From NCBI GenBank assembly GCA_017615495.1, contig JAGAAA010000077.1:1-44131 (forward strand): a stretch of DNA of 44,131 nt, given 5' to 3'. The translations under genes and the position numbers were made by a program. Shown piece after piece: positions 24,221-31,664 of the stretch (positions within the stretch are counted from its first letter, which is position 1; every line of letters begins with the position of its first letter). Origin of the DNA: Clostridia bacterium (GTDB taxonomy: Bacteria > Bacillota > Clostridia > Christensenellales > CAG-1252). The notes under the pieces are model-generated. The model ran no database searches. It saw only the letters and a list, made by a program, of their open reading frames with translations, and was not told where the DNA came from.

Positions 24221-25079
24221 TATCCTTCTCCTTTTCGTTTATCGGCTCTGTTTGAGCCGCCAAACCTTTATTTATATAGTCGGTGTAATACACCGAATTT
24301 ATATACTTATCAAACAGCGAGTGACTGAATAAGGTCACCGCAAGCACCGTAAGGCCATCCCCCCACAAGGCAAACACCGCCGCCACGCCAAGGAGCGCCC
24401 AAGTGGAAAGCAGCGTTAAGCCGAAAGGCAACCCCATCGTGACCGCAAAGTATAAAAGGGTCAGCGGGAAGTGCATCACGGCAAAGGAAAACCCGTTTTT
24501 CAAGGCTCCTCCAAACTTCAATCGGTAGAAGTTGTCCACCGAGAGGAAGTATTCCACCGCGCCGTACGCAAGCATAAAGAGGAGCGTCGTGGCGCCGATG
24601 CCAAGCCCCTTGATCCAGGTATTGGCGTTGTAGGCAATCACAAACACGGACGCCGTCTGCCACGCGAAGACCGCAAGCCCCAAGACGCACCCGGCGAGGA
24701 AGCCGCGAAGCGCCCCCTTCTTCAAGAACCCGAAGAAGAGTTCCTTGATATAGCCCGCTTCGTTGTGCGCCCTCTTTTTCATCACGCCGAACGCCGCGTA
24801 ACGCGCAAGGTACCTTAAGCCCCAAAAGGGTATTTCGATGAGCCCGCAATAGAAGCAGATCGAAAACACGGTGGAGGCATCCTTGTTTGCCGCGCCGCCG
24901 ATCATCAGTATTTCACCGATAAAGGCGCCCGCGAGAGGAAGGGAGAAAAGGAACATCAGCAAGCTAAGTTCGGCAAGAAGATAAAAGTCGTCTTTGACAA
25001 TGGTCTTAAAGAGTTCTTTTCTCGTCTTGGGAAGCGCTGCGTCGCTTTCCTTTACTTTGAGTCCCTTATACTTAAACAT
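24213..25079 (-). CDS. Multi-pass membrane protein of unknown function
   Basis: This 288-residue protein has about six hydrophobic segments, roughly at residues 35-60, 70-95, 120-150, 155-175, 195-220 and 225-255, with a charged N-terminal tail and a short acidic C-terminal tail. No catalytic motif, lipobox or known transporter signature is visible. A loose likeness in size and helix pattern to YesL/DUF624 proteins, which also occur beside LplB/LplC-type sugar transporters, is noted but not asserted. The gene overlaps the downstream ATPase gene by 8 bases and is 1 base from the upstream gene, so it is translated as part of the same unit. A role with the transporter or with the two small membrane proteins upstream is inferred from context only. 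Confidence 0.82.
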   Translation of the reverse strand: MFKYKGLKVKESDAALPKTRKELFKTIVKDDFYLLAELSLLMFLFSLPLAGAFIGEILMIGGAANKDASTVFSICFYCGLIEIPFWGLRYLARYAAFGVMKKRAHNEAGYIKELFFGFLKKGALRGFLAGCVLGLAVFAWQTASVFVIAYNANTWIKGLGIGATTLLFMLAYGAVEYFLSVDNFYRLKFGGALKNGFSFAVMHFPLTLLYFAVTMGLPFGLTLLSTWALLGVAAVFALWGDGLTVLAVTLFSHSLFDKYINSVYYTDYINKGLAAQTEPINEKEKDNG

Positions 25080-25080
25080 A

Positions 25081-25626
25081 TTACCCCAACAACCATTCTA
25101 TCAGCTTGAAGGAATGGTCCGTCGCCTGCCCCGAATTCAAGGATGAAGCCACCGCGAAAACCACGTAGTTTTCATACTCGAATTTGAAGTAAGCGCTCAA
25201 TTCTTCTTTGCGTTCCTTTGATAGGTACGCGCCGTATTGCACGCCTTCCTGCACGAAGGGCTCGCCCATCCCCGAAAGCTCGGCAAAGGCGCGTTTGCAA
25301 TCGGTATCCTTTGCGATCTCCTTGGGCACGATCACCACGTCGGAAGCGGTCAAAGCGACGACGGAGTACTTTTCATCAAAGGCGTTGCCCCACCAAGGGT
25401 ACGCCACCGACAAAGTGACTTTTTTCACCCCGTCCACCGCTTTTGCAGCCACGTCCTCGAAGCTGTGATCTTTGACTTCTCCCGCGAAAAAGACTTCCAG
25501 TTTTTCCGTCTCTTTCGGCGCGTGGTACAAGCCGAACACCCAAACCCACAACACCACCGATACGATGACGATGATAAGGTATTTTACCCAATCGGAGGGC
25601 AAGGAATCAAGAAAACGCTTTTTCAT
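25081..25626 (-). CDS. Single-pass membrane-anchored protein of unknown function
   Basis: The 181-residue protein has one strong hydrophobic segment near residues 15-33 (YLIIVIVSVVLWVWVFGLY), preceded by a basic end, so it is predicted to be anchored with its ~145-residue C-terminal part outside. That part contains a 'VFFAGEVKDHSFEDVAAKAV' segment and 'DVVIVPKEIAKD', a pattern faintly like the substrate-binding lobe of solute receptors, but too short for a full one. No enzyme motif is recognised. It overlaps the preceding small membrane-protein gene by 20 bases. It may form a complex with its neighbours (inference). Confidence 0.8.
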   Translation of the reverse strand: MKKRFLDSLPSDWVKYLIIVIVSVVLWVWVFGLYHAPKETEKLEVFFAGEVKDHSFEDVAAKAVDGVKKVTLSVAYPWWGNAFDEKYSVVALTASDVVIVPKEIAKDTDCKRAFAELSGMGEPFVQEGVQYGAYLSKERKEELSAYFKFEYENYVVFAVASSLNSGQATDHSFKLIEWLLG

Positions 25627-26089
25627 TGCATTCTCCTATCTCCACAAGCACTCCGGCGTGGATCTCCAACAAATATTTCGTCCCGCTTTGCAAGGAAAGC
25701 TCTCCTTGCAACAAATGGACTACTCGCTCGCTGCCCAGCACTTCAAAGCGCAACGTGCGCATTTCAACGCCTTCGTAGGTAAGCGGATCGTCTTCCCCGA
25801 GGAAAACGCCGTATTCCTTTTCCGGCAGAGCGCCAAGCACCTTTTCAAGCAAGCGATATCTCTTTAAGGCGCAATCGAATTGCACCGAAAAGAAAAACAC
25901 CGAATAAAAGCCGAATGCGATCGTGATGAAGATCGTCCCGATCATATAAGGCCTATAGTCGTCGGGCGAAAGGAACAAGAGAAGGAGCGCGGCGGCCACA
26001 AACAAGCACGCGATCGCAATATAAACGGCGAGCAGCCTGTTCTTTGCCTTCTCCGCCTTGTCTCTTTCCTCTTCCCTAACGAGGATCAT
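25607..26089 (-). CDS. Small two-helix membrane protein of unknown function
   Basis: The 160-residue protein starts with a charged helix (VREEERDKAEKAKNR), followed by two adjacent hydrophobic segments (about 19-41 and 49-70) and then a soluble ~90-residue C-terminal part. This part looks like a small beta-barrel (YGVFLGEDDPLTYEGVEMRTLRFEV, GTKYLLEIHAGVLVEIGE), which would face the cytosol if the N-terminus does. No family is recognised. It overlaps the cytosolic SGNH hydrolase gene by 4 bases upstream and the next membrane-protein gene by 20 bases downstream, so the three small membrane-protein genes (24.2-26.1 kb) appear translationally coupled. Confidence 0.8.
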   Translation of the reverse strand: MILVREEERDKAEKAKNRLLAVYIAIACLFVAAALLLLFLSPDDYRPYMIGTIFITIAFGFYSVFFFSVQFDCALKRYRLLEKVLGALPEKEYGVFLGEDDPLTYEGVEMRTLRFEVLGSERVVHLLQGELSLQSGTKYLLEIHAGVLVEIGECNEKAFS

Positions 26090-26688
26090 AACGCGTCCAG
26101 GACGCCTTTCACTCTCGCGCCGAGGATCTTGTAGCCCTCGGGGCCGAAGTGCAGCTTATCGTCAAGGTAATGCGAGAAGATGTACTCCCCGTTTTTGTCC
26201 TTGCAGATATCAGCCGTTTCGATGTAGGTCAGGTACGGAAGTTTTTCCGCCTGCGCCTTTTGCCAAGCATTAAGTTCGCGGACAAAATCTTTGTATTCAT
26301 CCCTCGCAAAACTCGTTTTGGTGGCGATGGTGACGATCTTCACGCCGGGGAAATCCGCCAAAAACTTGTTCCAAGTTGCGAGGAACAGCTCTTTGGTCTC
26401 TTCCACGGTATAGGAGCACACCGGCTCGTTGTCGCCGTAGTACCACAAAACCACCTTGGGCGCAAAGGGCTTGGCGACCCTTTCATAGTGGAACAACGCT
26501 TCGTCCGAGGTGGAACCGCCGAAGCCCGCGTTGATGGCTTTATACGCTTTGAATTCCTCTTCGATACTCTTCCAAATACCGAAGGTACTGCTGCCGTAAA
26601 ACAGCACGTCGCAATCTTTGCCCTGCTTTGCGATGATGGCTTGAAGCTCGGGCTCGTAGCGATACATGTCAACCTTATGCTCAATCAT
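26086..26688 (-). CDS. Cytosolic SGNH/GDSL-family hydrolase
   Basis: A 200-residue esterase-like protein with all SGNH blocks: catalytic Ser34 in LFYGSSTF, the Gly of GFGGST (about 55-60), Asn87 in GDNE, and Asp177-x-x-His180 in DDKLHFGPEGY. There is no signal peptide, so it should act in the cytosol. The SGNH family includes carbohydrate esterases that remove acetyl groups from plant polysaccharides. Its place among GH130 and ABC transporter genes suggests deacylation of imported oligosaccharides so that the phosphorylases can proceed (inference). It overlaps the upstream exported SGNH gene by 8 bases and the downstream membrane-protein gene by 4. Confidence 0.9.
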   Translation of the reverse strand: MIEHKVDMYRYEPELQAIIAKQGKDCDVLFYGSSTFGIWKSIEEEFKAYKAINAGFGGSTSDEALFHYERVAKPFAPKVVLWYYGDNEPVCSYTVEETKELFLATWNKFLADFPGVKIVTIATKTSFARDEYKDFVRELNAWQKAQAEKLPYLTYIETADICKDKNGEYIFSHYLDDKLHFGPEGYKILGARVKGVLDAL

Positions 26689-28003
26689 TGCCGTAAATCT
26701 CCTTTTCGCGCGCGATAAAGGTGTTTTTCACCACGGCGCCCCACAGCTGATAGCCGCAAAGGCTCATATGCAAACCGTCCTTTAAGAAGTACGCTTCGGA
26801 ATAGTTGCCGCTTGCCTTTTCCAGCACGCTGCCGGCGTCGATGATGTTTACGTAATCGTTTTCCGCCGCGAACGCTTTCATATTATTATTTGTCGTCGTG
26901 ATCTTGGTCTTATGTTGCGTATAACCGGGAACGTGGTTGATCAAGATGAAGTAGATCGCCGTTTCAGGCAAACGCTCGTGGATATACGTGAACAAGTTTT
27001 GCAGCCCCGTGGTGGTGGCGGCAGCCGACTTGCCGTAGTTGATGATATCGTTGATGCCAAGGTAGAAGACCACGGCGCGCGGATTGTACGGGATGATCAA
27101 GCGCTGCGCCAAGCCGTTGTTCCAATGTTCGGTTGCCGAACCGCCGATACCCACGTTTTTGGTGGTGACGGGCGCCATATCGTAGCCCGATTCGCTCCAA
27201 TTCTCCATAGAGGAAGAACCCGCCAAGATCACCTTGTAAGAGGGGTAATCCGTCGATTCGTAGCGTCTTGCCTTGGTTTCAAAGGTACCTTCGTCAATGC
27301 CGCTGGTGGCGGAACTATCCGTGAAATTATAAGAGGAAGTAACGTTGTTGACGTTGACGGAAACCTCGTTTTGCGACCCGTACGCCGTAAAGGTCACTTT
27401 CACCTGTCCGGCTTGATAAACGGCGGAATCGATGGTGGTAGCGCTCGCGCGGGTGTAATTCAAATATTCCCTGACGTCGGTGGCTTTTGCCGTCAAACGG
27501 TTGATGCCCGCCGTAGTCAGATCCACAGAACCGCCGCTGATGGGTTGATTGCACACCCCCGTCAGCGTAAAGGCGCTGCTTTCATCGATCTTTTCAACAA
27601 AGGACAAGGTGGGCTCGGTGTACTCAAGCGCGGTCTCCGCATCGGCGGAACGATCCCACTTTGCGTAGAGGTTCAAACTTCCCGTCACGGGTTGAGTAAA
27701 ATCGTAAAGCTTGGTGCCTGCCTTATCCTCCGCCCAACCGGCAAAGTCATACCCGACTCTTTTGGGAGCGATCTCCGGCGGGGTCAAGACGTCGCCCGTC
27801 TTAACGGACTCGGAATGATAAACCACGTTTTCGGAAATGACTTCCCTCCCCGAAGAAAGGGTGATGGTCTCCCCCGCAACGTTGGTCAAATATCTGACCG
27901 TCGCGTCGAGCGGCTCGTAACGATACTTGCCGGAACAAGCCGACAACATCGCGCAAGTTGCAACGCACAGTATAAGAATGATCGCTATGGCAATTTTTTT
28001 CAT
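26681..28003 (-). CDS. Exported SGNH hydrolase lipoprotein with InlB-type repeat
   Basis: The 440-residue precursor has a signal peptide with lipobox LSAC (Cys23). Residues ~64-116 form one Listeria-Bacteroides (InlB B-type) repeat ending GYDFAGW...LNLYAKW. A beta-rich middle region (about 130-250) may bind carbohydrate. The C-terminal ~185 residues are an SGNH hydrolase: Ser264 in AGSSSME, Gly in GIGGSA, Asn318 in GIND, and Asp409-x-x-His412 in KDGLHMSLCGY. It is probably a surface esterase acting on a decorated polysaccharide. A second, cytosolic SGNH gene follows immediately. It overlaps the upstream GH130 gene by 4 bases. Substrate is inferred from the locus, not seen in the sequence. Confidence 0.9.
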   Translation of the reverse strand: MKKIAIAIILILCVATCAMLSACSGKYRYEPLDATVRYLTNVAGETITLSSGREVISENVVYHSESVKTGDVLTPPEIAPKRVGYDFAGWAEDKAGTKLYDFTQPVTGSLNLYAKWDRSADAETALEYTEPTLSFVEKIDESSAFTLTGVCNQPISGGSVDLTTAGINRLTAKATDVREYLNYTRASATTIDSAVYQAGQVKVTFTAYGSQNEVSVNVNNVTSSYNFTDSSATSGIDEGTFETKARRYESTDYPSYKVILAGSSSMENWSESGYDMAPVTTKNVGIGGSATEHWNNGLAQRLIIPYNPRAVVFYLGINDIINYGKSAAATTTGLQNLFTYIHERLPETAIYFILINHVPGYTQHKTKITTTNNNMKAFAAENDYVNIIDAGSVLEKASGNYSEAYFLKDGLHMSLCGYQLWGAVVKNTFIAREKEIYGND

Positions 28004-29013
28004 AGTTTTCCCTCTTTATAAACTTGATCGCAAAACTCCTCAAAGGGAGCCGTCGCCACGCAGACGAACTTATCCGCCGCGCCATAGTAAACGTACATTA
28101 CGCCGTCCTTGACCACGATGCCCGTCGGGAAGACGCAACCGTTGTAATAGCCGTCCGTTTCAAACGGGAATTCCGGCTCCATCACGAAGTTTTTGGTACG
28201 CGCGAGGATCTTGGTGGGGTCCTTCTCGTCAAGGATCACCGCACCCACGCGATAAGCGCCGTCCTTTTTGGCTACGCCGTGGTACAACAAAAGCCAGCCG
28301 TACTTGCACTTCACGGGAGGTGTGGAACCGCCGATCTTGGCTTCCTCCCACCATTCCTTGCCCTGCATCAAAAGTTCGGGCTTGCCCCATTCCATGAGGT
28401 CGTCCGAAAAAGCGATCCAAATGGCGGGATTGGCGTTTTTGAAGCCTTCGCCGCACCATTCCATCGGACGGGAAAGACGGACGTACTTGCCGCCCACCTT
28501 TTCGGGGAAGATGTAAACGTCGCGGTCGTCAAGCCTGCTGTCCGTGATGCGTCCGAGTTTTTTCCAACTCTTGAGGTCACGGCTGACCGCAAGGCTGGTA
28601 AAACTATTGTTGTTGATAAGCATCGTTGGGCCTTCCTGCGGCTGAAAACCGAAGTAGCCGCAATCCGCCCTCCAATACTGCCCCGGCGCAAAGGTACGCG
28701 AAGCGTAAGTCAAGTAATAGTAGTCCCCCATCTTCACAAGACGCGGGTCTTCCACGCAACCGCCGTCCGGTCCGTCCAAATCGGGCGAAAGCACGGGCTT
28801 GTCCGAAACGCGCGTAAAGTTGAAGCCGTCTTTGCTGACCGCAAGCCCCAAGTAAATATGGTGCGTCTTGTCGTTGCCCGCCGCGCGGTAAAGCATCTTA
28901 AATTCCTTATCCGCCTCGTCGTATACGACTGCGGGGTTCAAAACGCAAAGGCCCTCCCAGGAATCACCTTTTGCGGTCAAGATAGGGTTTTTATCGTATT
29001 TGTTCAGTTTCAT
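28000..29013 (-). CDS. GH130-family glycoside phosphorylase/hydrolase
   Basis: A 337-residue five-bladed beta-propeller of family GH130 without signal peptide. The family core GGCVEDPRLVKMGDYYYLTY contains the likely catalytic Asp89; DDRDVYIFPEKVGGKYVRLSRP, STPPVKCKYGWLLLYHG and VGAVILDEKDPTKILARTK are further GH130 landmarks. Characterised members cleave beta-mannosides with phosphate, giving alpha-mannose-1-phosphate, while some subfamilies are hydrolases on beta-1,2-mannosides; the subfamily is not resolved here. The sequence differs clearly from the second GH130 protein at 36.8-37.7 kb, so the two probably act on different linkages or chain lengths. It lies 14 bases after the 877-residue secreted-protein gene. 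Confidence 0.93.
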   Translation of the reverse strand: MKLNKYDKNPILTAKGDSWEGLCVLNPAVVYDEADKEFKMLYRAAGNDKTHHIYLGLAVSKDGFNFTRVSDKPVLSPDLDGPDGGCVEDPRLVKMGDYYYLTYASRTFAPGQYWRADCGYFGFQPQEGPTMLINNNSFTSLAVSRDLKSWKKLGRITDSRLDDRDVYIFPEKVGGKYVRLSRPMEWCGEGFKNANPAIWIAFSDDLMEWGKPELLMQGKEWWEEAKIGGSTPPVKCKYGWLLLYHGVAKKDGAYRVGAVILDEKDPTKILARTKNFVMEPEFPFETDGYYNGCVFPTGIVVKDGVMYVYYGAADKFVCVATAPFEEFCDQVYKEGKL

Positions 29014-29027
29014 AGTTCTGCCTGCCT

Positions 29028-31661
29028 TTATACGTACGCCGTCACCGTGTTCGTGCTGGTCGTGATCGTGTTATCGAAGTAAATTTCATCCAGGTAAAGG
29101 GTCCCGGCATAATAGTCGCTTGCAGCATAGTTTTTGATGTACAAAGCGATCTGCGTGATCTCACCCACCGAGGACGCGGAAATACCTTCCGAAGTGCCGT
29201 TGTACTTAAACTCGGAGAAGCCGATGGAGTAATAGTTCCAACCGGAAGTGGCAACGTCGATCCTCTTCTTATACGCCTTGTTGTTGACGTACACGATGAC
29301 TTCTACATAAGTATCAGCACGACCGTCGCCCTTCAAAAGCAAGGTCAAGCCCTTTGCCGTAACGCCGCTGTCAACAACCATGTAAGCGCAATACGGCGCG
29401 ACCATCCTCGTCTTGTACGCAAGTTGCAGCGACCTGCCCTCGCCGGACGCCGTTTGCTCGGTGTTGATGGTAGCCGCGGTGTTGGACGCGACCTCACTTT
29501 GAGATAAGCCCGTATCTTCCTTCTTGCTCCATACCACGTCTGCGTTGTCCGTATCAAAATCACTGATCATCGCTTTGGTGTTGTCCTGCGCCATCTTGAT
29601 CTTACCGGAAAGCTCCGTCTTGGCAACTTCGGTAGCGTTGGAGAAGCGGATCTTATCCACGCTGACAAAGCTGCCCGAAGCATATTCCGGTCTGGTGAAG
29701 GAGTACTTGAAGGCAAGCGCAATGCCCGTGATGTTCTCACAGGTGATGTGCTGCGAGCCAAAGGAATCCGCCGTGATGTTGAACTCGGAAATGGGGATCA
29801 CATAATTGATCCATTCCTTATCGATGTTTTTGAGTTCGTAACTGTAAAGCTCGTTGGGACCGCCGATCAGATAAACCGTCATCGTCGCCTTAAAGGAGCC
29901 GTTGGAAACGTCTCTGGCGTAGAATTCAATGGCGCTGTATCCTTCCACGGAATCAAAGTGCGTTACATAAGCCGCGTCGGAAAGGTCGGTCTTGTAGTAG
30001 AACCTTGCGGCGTGGTTGTCTCTGCCCAAAGCGGATTCGCTGTAAAGCGAGATTTGCTCGTCCTTGTTTGCCGTTGTGGGCTCCCACTTATAATAAACGT
30101 CCACGACGCTTTCGTAATTTTCAAACTCATCGATCATGCCGTCGGCGCTGACCGTGCTCTTGTAAAGGTCTTCCACCTTGTCGGAAAGCAACACGATATC
30201 AAAGTTGCTGATCGTGATTTCACCGTTGCTGTAACGGTTGTTCAAACCAAACTGGAATTGCTTGATGTAATAGAATTGCCTAATGCCGTCGCCTTTGAAT
30301 TCCGAGAGCAGGAACGCCGAGAACGGAACGAGGAGGTTGCCGTCCGCGGGGATATCCTTGGCAAGGATCTTAAAGGTCCAAACGTCGTTGTCCTCTTCCA
30401 CAATGCGTAGGAGGAAATTGAAGCTCTTATCGGTCATTGCGGTATGATCCGCGTTGAAGAATCCCACGTTGAAAGAGAAGGCGTCACTGGAAGCAAGGAT
30501 CTTGTTGACGTACATCTTAACGAAGCCGTAGCCCTTTTGGTTGTCCGGAACGCCCGTCCTGGTGGTAAAGGCGTAGGTAAAGCTATCGCCCTCGTCGCCA
30601 ACTGTCCTTTCAAAGTTAAAATACGCGCTGTCATTAGTGTAGGTATAGCCTTCGCGATCAAAATCAAGGCTGTCGATGACCATATCTTGATAGTTTTCGT
30701 ACTTGATCGCCTTCAGGTTGCCAAAATACGCCACGCCGTCGCCGTCCACGCGCTCGAAAACGATCTCCATACTCTTTAAGTAATGGTAATCGAATTGCTC
30801 GTTCACCACCGGCGTACCTTTGGTACGAAGGGTAAAATCGCTGATGCGCATGATGATGGTTTGCTTGGCGTTGACCGCAAGCTTGATGGGGGCGTACCAA
30901 TATTCGTTGTCTTCATCGATCAAACGGAAGTACGCCGTTGCGTCATTGCCCGAATAATAGAAGTTGAAGTAGAAGGCGTCAGGGCCGTAGAATTCCGCTT
31001 CCAAACTGCGGGTGACGACCACCCAGCCGTTGGACTCCACGTACTCTGGCCCACGCTGCGTATCCTCACTATCGAAGGAAATGCGCAAAGAGTCCTTTTT
31101 GGCTGCCATATCCTCAGCGTTGCCCTTCTCTCCGAAGAAGCTGTTGTGATCCAAAGATACGGTCGCCTTGGAACCTACTTCGTGCACCTTCCATTCATCG
31201 GCATAGCCGATGGAAACGGGGATCTCGTCGTACAACGTTGCCTGATAGAAGAAGGTCAAGGCATCGCCGGAAATCAATTCGGAATGATCCTCGTTTTTGG
31301 CGGTAACGCGCCAGAAATAGTGCTTGTCCTTTTTAAAATCGGCTTGGAGGTTAAACGTCGTGGTCGTGATGCCCGATTTTACGATGTAGTAATCGTCCGC
31401 GATGTCAAACTCATCGTTAGATGCGATCTCAAGCGTATAGGTATCCGCGTTTTCCGCTTCCGTCCAAGTAAATGCCGGAATGGAAGTCAACGTGGCGTTG
31501 TTTGCCGGCGTGACTGCGGAAAAAGCGCCGATCTCACCCGTTTTGGGCGCCGTTTCGATTGCAACTTCGGAGATGGAAGCATCCGTGATACCGCCGTAGA
31601 TAACAAGCCCGCAGCCGAACGTAAGTAATACGATCAAACAAATAACAATTGCTGTTTTCAT
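29028..31661 (-). CDS. Secreted protein made of stacked beta-sandwich, carbohydrate-binding-like modules
   Basis: The 877-residue protein has an N-terminal hydrophobic export signal (about residues 3-24; a Cys at 17 is not in a clean lipobox). A Fn3-like domain follows at about 45-145 (PAFTWTEAENADTYTLEIA...HYFWRVTAKN). The remainder divides into about four jelly-roll units, each opening or closing with typical CBM phrases: 'VAYFGNLKAIKYE', 'ITISNFDIVLLSD', 'MIDEFENYESVVDVYYKWEP' (CBM11-like), 'MISDFDTDNADVVWSK' and the final 'GTLYLDEIYFDN'. No catalytic domain is seen. It is probably a surface glycan-binding protein or scaffold for the locus; family numbers cannot be fixed by eye. The gene is sandwiched with 3- and 14-base gaps between the glycoside hydrolase and GH130 genes. 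Confidence 0.85.
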   Translation of the reverse strand: MKTAIVICLIVLLTFGCGLVIYGGITDASISEVAIETAPKTGEIGAFSAVTPANNATLTSIPAFTWTEAENADTYTLEIASNDEFDIADDYYIVKSGITTTTFNLQADFKKDKHYFWRVTAKNEDHSELISGDALTFFYQATLYDEIPVSIGYADEWKVHEVGSKATVSLDHNSFFGEKGNAEDMAAKKDSLRISFDSEDTQRGPEYVESNGWVVVTRSLEAEFYGPDAFYFNFYYSGNDATAYFRLIDEDNEYWYAPIKLAVNAKQTIIMRISDFTLRTKGTPVVNEQFDYHYLKSMEIVFERVDGDGVAYFGNLKAIKYENYQDMVIDSLDFDREGYTYTNDSAYFNFERTVGDEGDSFTYAFTTRTGVPDNQKGYGFVKMYVNKILASSDAFSFNVGFFNADHTAMTDKSFNFLLRIVEEDNDVWTFKILAKDIPADGNLLVPFSAFLLSEFKGDGIRQFYYIKQFQFGLNNRYSNGEITISNFDIVLLSDKVEDLYKSTVSADGMIDEFENYESVVDVYYKWEPTTANKDEQISLYSESALGRDNHAARFYYKTDLSDAAYVTHFDSVEGYSAIEFYARDVSNGSFKATMTVYLIGGPNELYSYELKNIDKEWINYVIPISEFNITADSFGSQHITCENITGIALAFKYSFTRPEYASGSFVSVDKIRFSNATEVAKTELSGKIKMAQDNTKAMISDFDTDNADVVWSKKEDTGLSQSEVASNTAATINTEQTASGEGRSLQLAYKTRMVAPYCAYMVVDSGVTAKGLTLLLKGDGRADTYVEVIVYVNNKAYKKRIDVATSGWNYYSIGFSEFKYNGTSEGISASSVGEITQIALYIKNYAASDYYAGTLYLDEIYFDNTITTSTNTVTAYV

Positions 31662-31664
31662 AGG

